The notes below the pieces were generated by a model. It had not been told where the DNA came from, ran no database searches, and saw nothing but the letters and a program-made list of their open reading frames with translations. The position numbers and the translations under genes were made by a program. Positions 1-9,239 of a stretch of 64,000 bases of DNA are shown one piece after another; position 1 is the stretch's first letter; every line of letters begins with the position of its first letter. Origin of the DNA: CAYSRJ01 sp964521865 (GTDB taxonomy: Bacteria > Spirochaetota > B62-G9 > DRHN01); NCBI GenBank assembly GCA_964521865.1, contig CAZFTJ010000009.1, positions 98,709 through 162,708 on the forward strand, in the 5' to 3' direction.

Positions 1-1
1 A

Positions 2-169
2 ATCCTGGTTGCGCTTTTGACCGGAAGCTACTACCTCGCCTTCGTGTTTTCTGCAGCCGGGTGCGTAGTCGGTATCGGTTTTTTTCTTTCGCTCGGCCGT
101 TCAAGGCAGGCCCTTCACGACCGTGTTTCACATACAGCGGTATATGCAGTTTCAAGAACCAGCCGTTGA
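2..169 (+). CDS. C-terminal end of a membrane protein (partial)
   Basis: The reading frame is open from the left edge and ends at TGA 167-169. The 55 residues begin with a long hydrophobic stretch (LAFVFSAAGCVVGIGFFLSL) and finish with a short polar basic tail. That pattern fits the last membrane helix and cytoplasmic tail of a transporter such as a major facilitator protein, but too little is present to name the family. The stretch from 170 to 439 before the next gene shows no convincing coding frame, repeat or terminator. Confidence 0.55.
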   Translation: MLVALLTGSYYLAFVFSAAGCVVGIGFFLSLGRSRQALHDRVSHTAVYAVSRTSR

Positions 170-439
170 GCGAAACAATGCCTCAGGTGGACGGTATATT
201 TTCCGTTTCAGGCAGAAAATTTACACGCTCGGGTTATATCAGCTCCACGAAATTTGTTGTACGCGTCTTATGATGGGGCTTGTTGACAGGCGGCCGAAAA
301 GGCGGTCTGTCTCACCGACGTCCGACCGCGTGCGGCGGGACACGGCGGGCTCCACTCGGCAGACCCTGGGCAGACTGAACAAATCGAAGTATTACACCGG
401 CTGCACAGAGCATTCGAACCACAAAACAGGACTATAAGA

Positions 440-3337
440 ATGGATGAAAGAAAACTGAAAAGTTTCGAGCGTGAGCTCAAAAGAAGCGTAAAAGGGGAGG
501 TATGCTTCGATCCCGTTACTCTCGGCATCTACGCCACGGACGCGAGCATCTACCAGCTCACACCGGTTGCGGTTGTCGAACCGCTTGACGGGGAAGATGT
601 ATTGAAAGCGGTGAATGCTGCAGCGAGGCACGGGGTGAGCATACTGCCGCGTGGAGGCGGAACGAGCCTGAACGGACAGGGATGCGGGCATTCGATGATT
701 CTTGATTTTACCCGGTACATGAGCGGCATCCTCGAATTGAATCCGGTCGAGAAACGCGTCCGTGTACAGCCCGGAATTGTGCTGGATGTTCTCAATGCGA
801 AGCTCGCAGCCCACGGCCTCCAGTTCGCTCCGGACCCGGCAACATCGAGCAGGGCCACCATCGGAGGCATGATAGGAAACAACTCGGCAGGAACGAAGAG
901 CCTGCTGTACGGTATGACGCGCGATCATGTTCTGTCATGCCGTTTTCTGCTTGCAGACGGGACCGTGCTCGAGCTCGATGAGCACTCCATTACGGAGTGC
1001 CGAAAAAAATCGGAAGGGGATGGAACCGGTTTACGCGAAGCGGAGATCTACAGGGAATTCCGGAAAATCATCGATGAAAATCGAGACGAAATCACCAGAC
1101 GCTTTCCGAAAATCATGCGCCGCGTCCAGGGCTACGGCCTCGATGCGTTTACCTCCTCCGACCGCTTTAACCTCAGCAGGCTCGTGATCGGCAGCGAGGG
1201 AACGCTGGGCACGATACTCGACAGCACGCTGAAACTCGTTCCTCTGCCGAAGGCGAAGGTGCTCTGTGCTGTGCACTTTTCCGACCTGCTGGAGGCGATT
1301 CGTACCGTATCGCCCATACTCGGCCATAATCCTTCGGCGGTGGAGATCATGGACGAGGAAATTATTCTCCGTGCACGAATGAACCTGAGTATACGTCCGC
1401 TTACCAGTTTTATAGATGGCGATCCGAAAGCGGTTCTTATAGTGGAATTTTTCGGTGAGACTGTCGATGAAGCGGCCCAAAAGGCGCAAGATCTCGCGGG
1501 TGACCTTAAAAAACAGCGACTCGGGTACAGCCGGCCGGTTATAATCGAGTCCGCCGAGCAGGCAAAGGTATGGGCGGTGCGGAAGCACGGGCTGGGGTTG
1601 ATGCTCGGTATGAAGGGGGACAGAAAGCCGCTGCCTATCGTCGAGGACTGTGCCGTACCGATCGAGGTGCTGCCCGATTATGTCGACAAGATGCTGAAGT
1701 TCTGTAAAAAGCGCGATATTCCCGTTGCCATGTATGCGCACGCAAGTGTGGGAGTTATTCATGTCCGCCCGGCCCTGAACCTGAAAGACCGTACAGATAT
1801 CGAATATATGAAGGCTCTCGCGGAGTACGCGTTCGGGCTGGTCAGGGAGTATGGGGGATCTCTGAGCGGAGAGCACGGCGACGGCAGGGTGAGAAGCCCG
1901 TTTCTCAAGAATTTTTTCGGAAACCGTATATACGATGCATTCCGGCGGACAAAGAAGCTTTTTGATCCTGAGGGGCTCATGAATCCCGGCGTCATCGTAG
2001 ACCCGGAACCCATGGATATGAATCTGCGATACGGGGAAGAGTATAAAACACCCGACGGCCCTACCGTCTTTCACTTTCGCGAGGACGGCTCCTTTGCCGC
2101 TGCGGTTGAGATGTGTACGGGCGTGGGCGACTGCCGCCAGCGGCTGTCCGGAGCCATGTGCCCGAGCTACAGGACCGCGTTCCAGGAGGCGCACTCGACA
2201 CGCGGGTATGCCAATGCGCTTCGTCTCTCTATGACGGGGCAGCTCGGACCGGAGGGAATGACCGACAGGCGCCTGTTCGAACTGCTTGATCATTGCCTCT
2301 CATGCAAGGCATGCAAGTCCGAATGTCCGAGCAATGTCGACATGACGAGACTGAAGGCGGAATTCTTAAATTTCTATTTTGCCGGTCGCAGGACACCCTC
2401 TCGCGTGAAGATCATGCAGAATGCCGTACGTCGTGCTGAAAGGTTTTCCGGACCTTCGGCTCCATTGGTGAACGTGCTGCGAAGAACCTGGTCCGTCAGG
2501 CAGACGCTTGCGATTTTTTCGGGGATAGACGCGAGACGTCGGCTTCCGGCGTATGCACGCATACCTTTTGAATCCTGGTTTTCTGCCAGGAACGCTCCAG
2601 GCGATAATCGCAGGAAAGTCGTGCTCTTCTGCGACTGTATGACGAACTACTATCAATCAGGGGTCGGAAGATCGACCGTCGAGCTGTTGGAATCCTGCGG
2701 GTACGAGGTTCTGCTCGCCCGGGCAGGCTGCTGCCAGCGGCCGAAGATCGACGCGGGGTATCTGCGGGAGGCGAAGGAGGAGGGGGAAAAGACGCTTCGT
2801 ACGCTCGACGGTTTTATACGGAAGGGGATGAGGGTCGTCGTGTGCGAGCCGTGCTGCTGGTCGGCGCTCACAGACGACCTTCCCGATCTCATCGATGATG
2901 AGACGCTGGGCGCCCGCATAAAACAAAACGTTATGATGATCGATGATTTTATAGCCGATGAAATCAAAAGCGGCGCTCTCTCCTGCGGGTTTGCTTCGCC
3001 GTTTGAATCGGTCATTATTCATATGCACAGTCATAGACAGGCGCTTTCAGGATCCGGGTCCATGAAGCACGTGCTCGATCTGGCGCCCGGTATGAACGCC
3101 GAGCTGCTCGATGCAGGCTGCTGCGGCAATGTGGGATTTTACGGGTACGCACGCCGACATCGCGGCATGTCGATGAAGATCGGCGAGGAAAGGCTTTTTT
3201 CGGCAATTCGAAGCAGGCGGCCCGAAACGGCGGTTGTGGCATGCGGGTTCGACTGTCGCACCCAGATAGCCGATGCAACCGGTGTTGCTGCCGTGCACTG
3301 GGTCGATACGATACGAGGGATTGCGATACAAAAGTAG
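440..3337 (+). CDS. FAD-linked 2-hydroxyacid dehydrogenase with Fe-S and CCG domains (D-lactate/YdiJ type)
   Basis: This 965-residue protein should oxidise a 2-hydroxyacid such as D-lactate or D-2-hydroxyglutarate and pass electrons on through iron-sulphur centres. The N-terminal FAD-binding fold shows GGGTSLNGQG near residue 70 and IGGMIGNNSAGT near 140. The FAD-oxidase C-terminal domain ends with SGEHGDGRVRSPF near 475. A ferredoxin-like part carries CLSCKACKSECP near 619. Two cysteine-rich CCG-type motifs follow (CEPCCW near 803, DAGCCGN near 891). The order FAD oxidase, Fe-S, CCG in one chain and the length match the YdiJ class rather than the short GlcD subunit. The start is ATG 440 with AGGA at 428-431. 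The substrate cannot be read from sequence. Confidence 0.85.
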   Translation: MDERKLKSFERELKRSVKGEVCFDPVTLGIYATDASIYQLTPVAVVEPLDGEDVLKAVNAAARHGVSILPRGGGTSLNGQGCGHSMILDFTRYMSGILELNPVEKRVRVQPGIVLDVLNAKLAAHGLQFAPDPATSSRATIGGMIGNNSAGTKSLLYGMTRDHVLSCRFLLADGTVLELDEHSITECRKKSEGDGTGLREAEIYREFRKIIDENRDEITRRFPKIMRRVQGYGLDAFTSSDRFNLSRLVIGSEGTLGTILDSTLKLVPLPKAKVLCAVHFSDLLEAIRTVSPILGHNPSAVEIMDEEIILRARMNLSIRPLTSFIDGDPKAVLIVEFFGETVDEAAQKAQDLAGDLKKQRLGYSRPVIIESAEQAKVWAVRKHGLGLMLGMKGDRKPLPIVEDCAVPIEVLPDYVDKMLKFCKKRDIPVAMYAHASVGVIHVRPALNLKDRTDIEYMKALAEYAFGLVREYGGSLSGEHGDGRVRSPFLKNFFGNRIYDAFRRTKKLFDPEGLMNPGVIVDPEPMDMNLRYGEEYKTPDGPTVFHFREDGSFAAAVEMCTGVGDCRQRLSGAMCPSYRTAFQEAHSTRGYANALRLSMTGQLGPEGMTDRRLFELLDHCLSCKACKSECPSNVDMTRLKAEFLNFYFAGRRTPSRVKIMQNAVRRAERFSGPSAPLVNVLRRTWSVRQTLAIFSGIDARRRLPAYARIPFESWFSARNAPGDNRRKVVLFCDCMTNYYQSGVGRSTVELLESCGYEVLLARAGCCQRPKIDAGYLREAKEEGEKTLRTLDGFIRKGMRVVVCEPCCWSALTDDLPDLIDDETLGARIKQNVMMIDDFIADEIKSGALSCGFASPFESVIIHMHSHRQALSGSGSMKHVLDLAPGMNAELLDAGCCGNVGFYGYARRHRGMSMKIGEERLFSAIRSRRPETAVVACGFDCRTQIADATGVAAVHWVDTIRGIAIQK

Positions 3338-3416
3338 CGCTGTACAAGTACCGTTATTTGTAGATCAAAGACTGCGAAAACCGTTCGGAATGTATAATGT
3401 ATAATGAACGCACCGC

Positions 3417-3797
3417 TTATAAAAATGCATATCCGGCGTTTTTCAGGGCTGAAACCGCTCTTTTCACATTGAGGTTCTTTACGAAAATATAGTCCGTATC
3501 GTAGGTCGAAACCGCAAAGATACTGATTCTGTATGCGGATAAAATCTGTGATATACGGGCCAGGACTCCAACCTCGCCCAGGTCGATCGGCCCGACGATT
3601 TTAATACCCGCCCAACCCGCATCGCACAAGCTTCCCCTTAGATTCAGCGACGCGGGACATACAACTGAAAGCTCCTCACCGGTTTTGCATGCTGCGAAGA
3701 AGCCGCTTTTATAAACGTCTCTCGGAATATGTGCGGACGGCTGGAAGCGGTGAATAGAAAATAAACCGTCGAGGAGCTTCAGGGCAATTTCAGCCAT
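3417..3797 (-). CDS. ACT-domain protein (CASTOR-like)
   Basis: A small cytoplasmic protein of 126 residues. The C-terminal half reads as an ACT domain, with VGPIDLGEVGVLARISQIL followed by ISIFAVSTYDTDYIFVK, the pattern of the paired ACT domains in amino-acid sensing CASTOR-like proteins. The frame extends further upstream, but ATG at 3797 is chosen because its upstream complement carries AGGAGGTGC, a strong ribosome binding site. It is convergent with the dehydrogenase gene and divergent from the sugar kinase. The ligand is unknown; such proteins usually bind an amino acid at a domain interface. Confidence 0.7.
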   Translation of the reverse strand: MAEIALKLLDGLFSIHRFQPSAHIPRDVYKSGFFAACKTGEELSVVCPASLNLRGSLCDAGWAGIKIVGPIDLGEVGVLARISQILSAYRISIFAVSTYDTDYIFVKNLNVKRAVSALKNAGYAFL

Positions 3798-4058
3798 TAA
3801 GCACCTCCTGGTTTCATACGTGAGACGTGCCGTCGTCTTCGGATTATCCGCACTGTTCTTCTCCACCAGCTGAAAATATATTACCATTATGCATGTTGCA
3901 AAGTATAAAAAGGGTACGTTTTACCTCTCGACATGTCGATATTTCGATTTCAGGGGATTCGCCAGCATCATCGATACCATTTACGGATGGTGTGCGACGA
4001 CCGGCAGCCCCTGGCATGAAAAACTGTTCGAGCTTGTGATCGGATGGGAGGGTATGGT

Positions 4059-5564
4059 ATGAGCCTGCTCGGCCTCGATATCGGAACAACTGGAGCCAAG
4101 GCGGTTGTCTTCAAAGAGAATGGGCGGGTCATCGGGAAAAGCTACAGGGAGTATCCGCTGTATGTTCCGTCTTCGGATCAGTGCGAGGTCGACCCCGACG
4201 AGGTGTGGGAGGCGGCCCGGCAGGTGATGCAGGTAGCCGTTGAACAGGCAGGTGGTAAAGATCACCTAAAAGCAGTCGGAATTTCAACACTCGGGGATTC
4301 CGTTACGCCGATTGATAAGAACGGTAATGTCCTCGCCAGAACCATTATCGGTGCTGCCGACAGACGCGCGGTGAAACAGTCCGGCCGGATTGCGGGAAGC
4401 TTTACAAGGAAGACGCTTTTCGAAAAAACAGGTGCGCCGCTTCACGCATTCTGCATGATTCCAAAGATCAAGTGGCTGCAGGAGAACAGGCCCGATGTAT
4501 TTGAAAAAACCTGGAAGTTCGCAGGCTGGCAGGAGCTCGTCCATCTGAAGATGGGCCTGGATGGGGCAATGGATTATTCGCTTGCGAGCCATACGATGTT
4601 GATGGATATACGGAAAAAGCGTTATTTCAAAGAGCTCTTGCAGACCTGCGGCCTGAGTACCGATTATTTTTTTCCGCTGGCATCATCGTACAGTATAGTC
4701 GGGAGGCTTACAAAAGTACGAGCACGGATGTTCGGCCTTGCTCCGGGAATTCCGGTGGTCGCAGGCGGTTTTGATCAGTGCTGTTCCGCGCTCGGCGCGG
4801 GACTGCTCGACACCAGAAAGGCGGCGCTGTCAGTCGGTACACTCGAGGGTATTACCGCCGTAGCCGATACATACAGCCCGGACCCTGCCCTGCTCGAGGG
4901 CAATCACGGGCTCGGCTTTTACGTGTTGGACGGTCTCTACAGTACGCTTGCCTACGTCACAACTTCGGGTGCTGTTCTCCGATGGTATCGGGATACCCTC
5001 GGGGCCGTAGAGGTGCGGACCGCGAAATCGCGGGGCAAAAACCCTTATGAAATAATGATAGACTCGACACCCGACCGGCCGTCCGGAGTTTTCGTTTTGC
5101 CCTATTTTGCCGGTTCGGGGACTCCTAGGCTTGACCCGAAACAGCGGGGAAGTATATTCGGCCTGACGCTCGATACGGACCGTTCTGAAATCATAAAGGG
5201 AATGCTCGACTGTATTTGCTATGAGGTCAGGATCAACCTGGAATCGCTCGCTTCTGCGGGATTTCGAATAAGAAAGCTTCGGGCGATAGGGGGAGGAGCT
5301 GAATCCGGCCGCTGGATGCAGCTCAAGGCGGATATCACGGGAATACCGGTTGAAACGACCGATGTGACTGAAGCGGGGTGTCTGGGAGCGGCATTTCTTG
5401 CCGGACTGGGAACGGGGGTGTACTCGGAACCCGAAGACATCCTGGAGATAACGAAGCTTGCTCATGTGTATGAGCCGCGAAAGTCGTTCAAAAGAAACTA
5501 CGATGAAGTCTATCAAAAGTACAGGGAGCTGTGCACACGTGTTGAAGGACTCGTTCTGGATTGA
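4059..5564 (+). CDS. FGGY-family carbohydrate kinase (xylulokinase-like)
   Basis: A 501-residue ATP-dependent sugar or polyol kinase. It begins with the phosphate-binding motif LGLDIGTTGAKAVVF. The catalytic aspartate lies in GGFDQCCSALGAG near residue 235, and the adenosine motif is RAIGGGAESGRWMQLKA followed by EAGCLGAAFLAG. Length and motif spacing match xylulokinase and its relatives; the true substrate could be another pentulose, hexulose or polyol. An ATG at 4044 is possible, but GGGAGG at 4046-4052 sits correctly only for ATG 4059. It is a single gene with no sugar transporter beside it. The ABC transporter downstream is on the other strand and of a different substrate class. Confidence 0.8.
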   Translation: MSLLGLDIGTTGAKAVVFKENGRVIGKSYREYPLYVPSSDQCEVDPDEVWEAARQVMQVAVEQAGGKDHLKAVGISTLGDSVTPIDKNGNVLARTIIGAADRRAVKQSGRIAGSFTRKTLFEKTGAPLHAFCMIPKIKWLQENRPDVFEKTWKFAGWQELVHLKMGLDGAMDYSLASHTMLMDIRKKRYFKELLQTCGLSTDYFFPLASSYSIVGRLTKVRARMFGLAPGIPVVAGGFDQCCSALGAGLLDTRKAALSVGTLEGITAVADTYSPDPALLEGNHGLGFYVLDGLYSTLAYVTTSGAVLRWYRDTLGAVEVRTAKSRGKNPYEIMIDSTPDRPSGVFVLPYFAGSGTPRLDPKQRGSIFGLTLDTDRSEIIKGMLDCICYEVRINLESLASAGFRIRKLRAIGGGAESGRWMQLKADITGIPVETTDVTEAGCLGAAFLAGLGTGVYSEPEDILEITKLAHVYEPRKSFKRNYDEVYQKYRELCTRVEGLVLD

Positions 5565-5961
5565 GGGGCTGCAGTTTCGGTTTTCCGACGATACATTAAA
5601 CCCCGGTACGGCTGATTTTTTCGGTCGAGTTTCGTCTTGGATATTTACTTTACATTTCTAAATAATTTTAAAAGGTACTTCCCCATATTCGGCTGCTTGC
5701 GGCTTACCCCGCTTCTGAGTAACGTCGGAAGAATTACTTCAAGGCATAGCGTACCCCCGGCAGTGTACTCGGCTGCACAACTGTCTGTGTTCCCTATATT
5801 TAAAATAATTGAAATAGTGTGTATGAAGAGCGTGATAAGGCGATATAGGCTGTTATTTTTTCGGCACTTTCAGATAGCTGTGGATAATCGGTTATCACCA
5901 TAAAAAACTTGGGTGTCGAGCGGTATTATCATGCGCGGGGCTTCGGTAAAATCGAGAGGCT
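5565..5961. other. Intergenic region between convergent genes, no gene seen
   Basis: About 400 bases lie between the sugar kinase and the 3' end of the ABC ATPase gene, which converge here. The short frames in it have no ribosome binding site and odd composition. It is AT-richer than the flanking genes. I saw no strong hairpin with a T run and no member of the ATAATGCCGCCG repeat family. Confidence 0.5.
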
Positions 5962-6762
5962 TTATGTGTCCCCGGACAAAAGCACCTCGTCGGTCTCGAA
6001 GGTCTTGTGACGTATCTCGTGAAACTTCTTTATCAGTTTTTCGACGGTCAGACTTTCTTTTTCCTTTCCTTCCACATCTAGAATGATTTCTCCGCTGTCC
6101 ATCATGAGGAGGCGGTTGCCGTAGGCGATGGCCTGGCCCATGTTGTGGGTTATCATCATGGTAGTCAATTTATACTCTCGTATGAACCTGGTGGTAAGGC
6201 CGAGCACGATCTGGGCATTCTTGGGATCGAGAGCTGCGGTGTGCTCGTCCAGGAGTATCAGCTCGGGCTTGGAGAGCACCATCATGAGCAGGGTAAGCGC
6301 CTGCCTCTGTCCGCCTGAGAGGAGCATCACGTTTTCCTTCATCCTCTCCTCGAGCTTCATCTCGAGCTGGACGAGCTGCTGTTTGAAGTATTCTCTCATT
6401 CTATGGTTGAGACTGATCCTCAGTCCCTTGAATCCCTTTTTGTAGCAGATCATCATGTTGTGCTCAAGGCTCATGTTCGAAGCGGTTCCAAGAAGGGGGT
6501 CCTGGAAGATGCGTCCGATATACTTTGCACGTTTGTATTCCGGGTGACGGGTGACATTCTGGTCTCTGACGAATATCTTTCCCTCTGTTGGGGGAAAGGT
6601 CCCCGTAATGAGGTTGAAAAGGGTCGTCTTTCCCGCTCCATTGCTTCCGATGATGGTGATGAAGTCACCGTCCCGCACGTGGAGAGAGATGTTCCTGAGC
6701 GCAATCGTTTCGTTCGGGGTTCCCTCATTGAATACCTTCGTTACCTTGCGCAGTCTGATCAT
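5962..6762 (-). CDS. ABC transporter ATP-binding protein (TrpZ-like)
   Basis: A 266-residue ATPase subunit that energises the transporter encoded with 6759-7655 and 7828-8823. Visible motifs are Walker A GSNGAGKTTL, the Q-loop in RIFQDPLLGT, the signature LSGGQRQAL, Walker B LILLDEH, and the switch histidine in MITHNMGQA. The start overlaps the stop of the permease gene by 4 bases, so the two are translationally coupled. The subunit belongs with the PF04392-type binding protein family (TrpXYZ), whose known ligands are tryptophan and other aromatic or small compounds. The ligand here is undetermined. Confidence 0.85.
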   Translation of the reverse strand: MIRLRKVTKVFNEGTPNETIALRNISLHVRDGDFITIIGSNGAGKTTLFNLITGTFPPTEGKIFVRDQNVTRHPEYKRAKYIGRIFQDPLLGTASNMSLEHNMMICYKKGFKGLRISLNHRMREYFKQQLVQLEMKLEERMKENVMLLSGGQRQALTLLMMVLSKPELILLDEHTAALDPKNAQIVLGLTTRFIREYKLTTMMITHNMGQAIAYGNRLLMMDSGEIILDVEGKEKESLTVEKLIKKFHEIRHKTFETDEVLLSGDT

Positions 6763-7655
6763 AAGAATGTCCGCTTCTTTACCCTGATGCTCCTGAACTT
6801 GGTAAGCACCAGAGACAGAATAATAAGCACGCCGGTGATGAGCTTGAGATCATTGGGAGTCATATGTATGTAATATCCGTAGTATCGTCCGGCGTACATG
6901 ATTCCCTTGAAAAGTATCGATCCGAGAATTGCCCGCAAGCCGAGCAGGCTTATCCTGTTTGAGCGTATGAGAAATTCCCCGATCATAACGGAGGCGAGAC
7001 CCGAAATAATAATTCCCTGACCGAGACTGATGTCGGCAAACCCCTGGTACTGCGCTGCAAAGGCGCCGGAAATTGCAACGAGGCCGTTCGATATGCCGAC
7101 GCCGATTATCTTGAGAATCTCAGGGTTGGCTCCCTGCGAAACGACCATCTGCTCGTTGTTACCGAGGGCACCCAGGGTGAGCCCGAGATCGGTATGGAAA
7201 AAAAGAATAAAGAGCCCCATGATAACGGCGGTAACGATGATAAAGAAGATGAGCACGGCATACTCGTTCGGTATCCCGCCTCCCGCCATTGCAATTACTT
7301 TTGTAAGTATCGTTTCCTTCTTGAGCAGGGGAAGGTTCGCCTTGTTGCCGAGGACCCGGATGTTTATCGAGTAGAGCATCGTCATGGTAAGTATGCCGGC
7401 AAGGAGGCTCGGGATTTTCAGCTTGTTGTGTATAACAGCGGTTACCACGCCGGCAAGCACCCCTCCCCCGAGCGAGATGAAGAGAGCGAGCCAGAGGTTG
7501 GAACCGTTCGTGATGAGAATGGCCATGATGGCCGCACCGAGGGGGAAAGAACCGTCAACGGTTAGATCGGGAAAGTCCAATATTCTGAAGGTGATAAATA
7601 CCCCCAGCGATACGATCCCGTATATGAGACCTTCTACGAGTATGCCTTCAATCAT
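6759..7655 (-). CDS. ABC transporter permease (TrpY-like)
   Basis: A 298-residue, very hydrophobic inner-membrane protein with about eight to nine helices, of the branched-chain/ribose-type permease superfamily. It opens with MIEGILVEGLIYGIVSLGVF, followed by FPDLTVDGSFPLGAA, a characteristic early segment of the TrpY-type permeases. It lies between the binding-protein gene (172 bases upstream) and the ATPase gene (4-base overlap) in transcription order, so the three form one transport operon. The gap to the binding protein contains a fragment of the dispersed repeat. Confidence 0.85.
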   Translation of the reverse strand: MIEGILVEGLIYGIVSLGVFITFRILDFPDLTVDGSFPLGAAIMAILITNGSNLWLALFISLGGGVLAGVVTAVIHNKLKIPSLLAGILTMTMLYSINIRVLGNKANLPLLKKETILTKVIAMAGGGIPNEYAVLIFFIIVTAVIMGLFILFFHTDLGLTLGALGNNEQMVVSQGANPEILKIIGVGISNGLVAISGAFAAQYQGFADISLGQGIIISGLASVMIGEFLIRSNRISLLGLRAILGSILFKGIMYAGRYYGYYIHMTPNDLKLITGVLIILSLVLTKFRSIRVKKRTFL

Positions 7656-7721
7656 GAGAATGCCTTCAGCTCAACCGGAGCGGGAGATTAGACGGAGTTA
7701 TTCAACCGTTTTCGTCCCGCA

Positions 7722-7745
7722 ACTGCCGCTTGACGGCGGCATTAT
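7722..7745. repeat. Fragment of the ATAATGCCGCCG repeat (end only)
   Basis: The 24 bases ending GCTTGACGGCGGCATTAT match one end of the full copy at 18257-18392 read on its opposite strand. Only this end is recognisable. It sits between the binding-protein and permease genes, inside what should be a single transcript. Confidence 0.6.
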
Positions 7746-7827
7746 CGAAGCCCACCGCTGGTACAAAACGGCGGGTTTTTATCGGTACAAAATAATTGTA
7801 TCCGGTTGCGGTTGGCCCGCGCAGTCC

Positions 7828-8823
7828 TTACTTCGTTATGAGTTTTCCATTCTCGACAATTTTACTTGCGCTGTCTATTGTCTTCTGGTCGAAGCTGAGT
7901 CCGAGTTTTTTCGCCACATCGAGATTGATCAGCAGGTCGATATCGGACGGGTCTGTCATAAATCGAGTGGGAATATCCTCTGGCTTTGCACCTTCCAGCA
8001 GGTCGGCGATAAGCCGTCCGGTTGCACGTCCCATTTTATAGTAATCGAATCCCCATGCTGCAAGCACGTCGAACTTTTCTGCGGAGCTCGGGTCTGCCGA
8101 CATAACCGGTACACTGTTTTCAAGTGCGACCTCGGTGAGAGCCGCAAGAGCTGAAACAACGGTATTGTCGGTGCTCACGTAGATCCCGTCAACCCTGTTG
8201 ATGATTGACTGTGTCGCCTGCTTCACTTCGGAAGAGTTGGTGACCGTTGCTTCGACAAACTCAATGCCGAGCGCATCGCATGCCTCTTTTGCCATACCGG
8301 CCAGCCGTACCGCGTTGGCTTCACTGCTGCTGTACACATGACCGAGCCTTTTTATCTTTTTGATCCTGTTGAGGAATTCGATCTGATCACGGACCGGAGT
8401 CATGTCCGATACACCGGTGATGTTCTTTCCGCCCTTGTCGAAAGAGTCCACTAGTCCTGCATCGACCGGGTCGGTGACCGCGGAATACACGACGGTTATA
8501 TTATCAAGCGCGTTCGCGAGCGCCTGGGCGGTTGGTGTTGCGATCCCGACTGCAATTCTTACGTGCTCGGATTTGAACTTATTGGCTATCGATGCCGCGG
8601 TGCTCACTTCACCGTTTGCATTCTGCAGGTCGTATTCGAGATCGTAACCCATGTCCTTGAGCTGATCCTGTATGCCCTGCTCGACCGCATCGAGGGCCGG
8701 ATGGGAGACGATTTTGGAGATACCGATGATGTCTTTTTTTACCTCCTTCTTCTCACCGCTTGCAAAGACCGAGGTGGCTGTAACAAGAGCAAAGACTGCA
8801 ACAATAATCATTGTTTTTTTCAT
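7828..8823 (-). CDS. ABC transporter substrate-binding protein (TrpX-like, PF04392 type)
   Basis: A 331-residue exported binding protein. Residues 1-22 form a signal peptide (MKKTMIIVAVFALVTATSVF then ASG). No cysteine follows, so it should be a free periplasmic protein rather than a lipoprotein. The mature part has family features: KIVSHPALDAVEQGI, GIATPTAQALAN, the hinge-region AVTDPVDAGLV and DNTVVSALAAL. It is the first gene of the minus-strand transporter operon. Start ATG 8823 follows AAGGAGCGG. Upstream, two direct copies of ATGATTTTAA (8840-8849 and 8884-8893) could be an operator. The family binds tryptophan, other aromatics or nucleobase-like compounds, and I cannot tell which. Confidence 0.85.
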   Translation of the reverse strand: MKKTMIIVAVFALVTATSVFASGEKKEVKKDIIGISKIVSHPALDAVEQGIQDQLKDMGYDLEYDLQNANGEVSTAASIANKFKSEHVRIAVGIATPTAQALANALDNITVVYSAVTDPVDAGLVDSFDKGGKNITGVSDMTPVRDQIEFLNRIKKIKRLGHVYSSSEANAVRLAGMAKEACDALGIEFVEATVTNSSEVKQATQSIINRVDGIYVSTDNTVVSALAALTEVALENSVPVMSADPSSAEKFDVLAAWGFDYYKMGRATGRLIADLLEGAKPEDIPTRFMTDPSDIDLLINLDVAKKLGLSFDQKTIDSASKIVENGKLITK

Positions 8824-8839
8824 ATACCGCTCCTTGTCT

Positions 8840-8893
8840 ATGATTTTAAAAATGCCGGCATACCCAGCCGGGTTTGATTTGAAATGATTTTAA
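8840..8893 (-). promoter_or_regulatory. Direct repeats ATGATTTTAA upstream of the ABC operon
   Basis: Two identical 10-mers, at 8840-8849 and 8884-8893, start 44 bases apart just upstream of the binding-protein gene. Forty-four bases is about four helical turns, which would place two bound proteins on the same face. This is a candidate operator only; the AT-rich sequence could recur by chance. Confidence 0.3.
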
Positions 8894-8954
8894 GCTATGC
8901 CCAAGCAGGCATGTGTCTGGCTTCACATTTTAAGATTGAATGCCCACAGGCCTA

Positions 8955-8981
8955 TTATCCGGACACTTCGCTTCCGGATAA
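8955..8981. repeat. Hairpin TTATCCGGA/TCCGGATAA abutting repeat copy A
   Basis: A perfect 9-base inverted repeat (8955-8963 and 8973-8981) with a 9-base loop runs directly into the left end of the repeat at 8978. A similar TCCGGAT/ATCCGGA hairpin lies immediately beside the short copy at 27763-27804, so the hairpin may be part of, or a preferred neighbour of, the element. Confidence 0.55.
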
Positions 8982-9104
8982 TGCCGCCGGTGCAAGCACC
9001 AGGATTTGTTACACGACGCTTCGCGCCGTATAACAAATCCAGTTGAGCGGACATAACCCCCGATTACGTGTCGCGGAGAACATGCCGCTTACCGGCGGCA
9101 TTAT
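8978..9104 (+). repeat. Full copy A of the ATAATGCCGCCG repeat (127 bp)
   Basis: Bounded by a perfect 13-base inverted repeat, ATAATGCCGCCGG at 8978-8990 and CCGGCGGCATTAT at 9092-9104. Inside are the inverted pair GGATTTGTTA/TAACAAATCC (9002-9011, 9031-9040), the block GAGCGGACATAACCCCCG (9045-9062) and GCGGAGAACATGCCG (9073-9087). All of these recur in the copy at 18257-18392 on the opposite strand. It encodes nothing. Size, terminal inverted repeats and intergenic location are like a miniature inverted-repeat element. Confidence 0.8.
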
Positions 9105-9137
9105 TTGTTACCGGAAGTACTGCAAATAACAGTATAA

Positions 9138-9173
9138 TTGACATAGAATAAATTCAAGCGAAGTAAATGTCAA
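9138..9173. promoter_or_regulatory. Inverted repeat TTGACAT/ATGTCAA upstream of hexokinase
   Basis: A perfect 7-base inverted repeat (9138-9144 and 9167-9173, 22 bases apart) lies between repeat copy A and the hexokinase start. TATAAT is at 9133-9138, but no good -35 box is at the right distance. The first arm also reads as a -35 box TTGACA, without a convincing -10. It is either an operator or the promoter region of the hexokinase gene. Confidence 0.35.
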
Positions 9174-9239
9174 TGGAATTAATGGCAGCAGGCCTCCGGG
9201 AATCGGAGTATGCATTGTATATCACACGTGGAGGTTGTT

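Noticed and set aside
1031..2293. A 420-codon open frame on the minus strand
   Set aside because: It lies wholly antisense to the dehydrogenase gene, has no ribosome binding site or recognisable domain, and its composition is that of a complementary shadow.
7384..8154. A 256-codon plus-strand frame
   Set aside because: It spans the permease gene, the gap and the binding-protein gene antisense, without motifs. The minus-strand genes explain the region.
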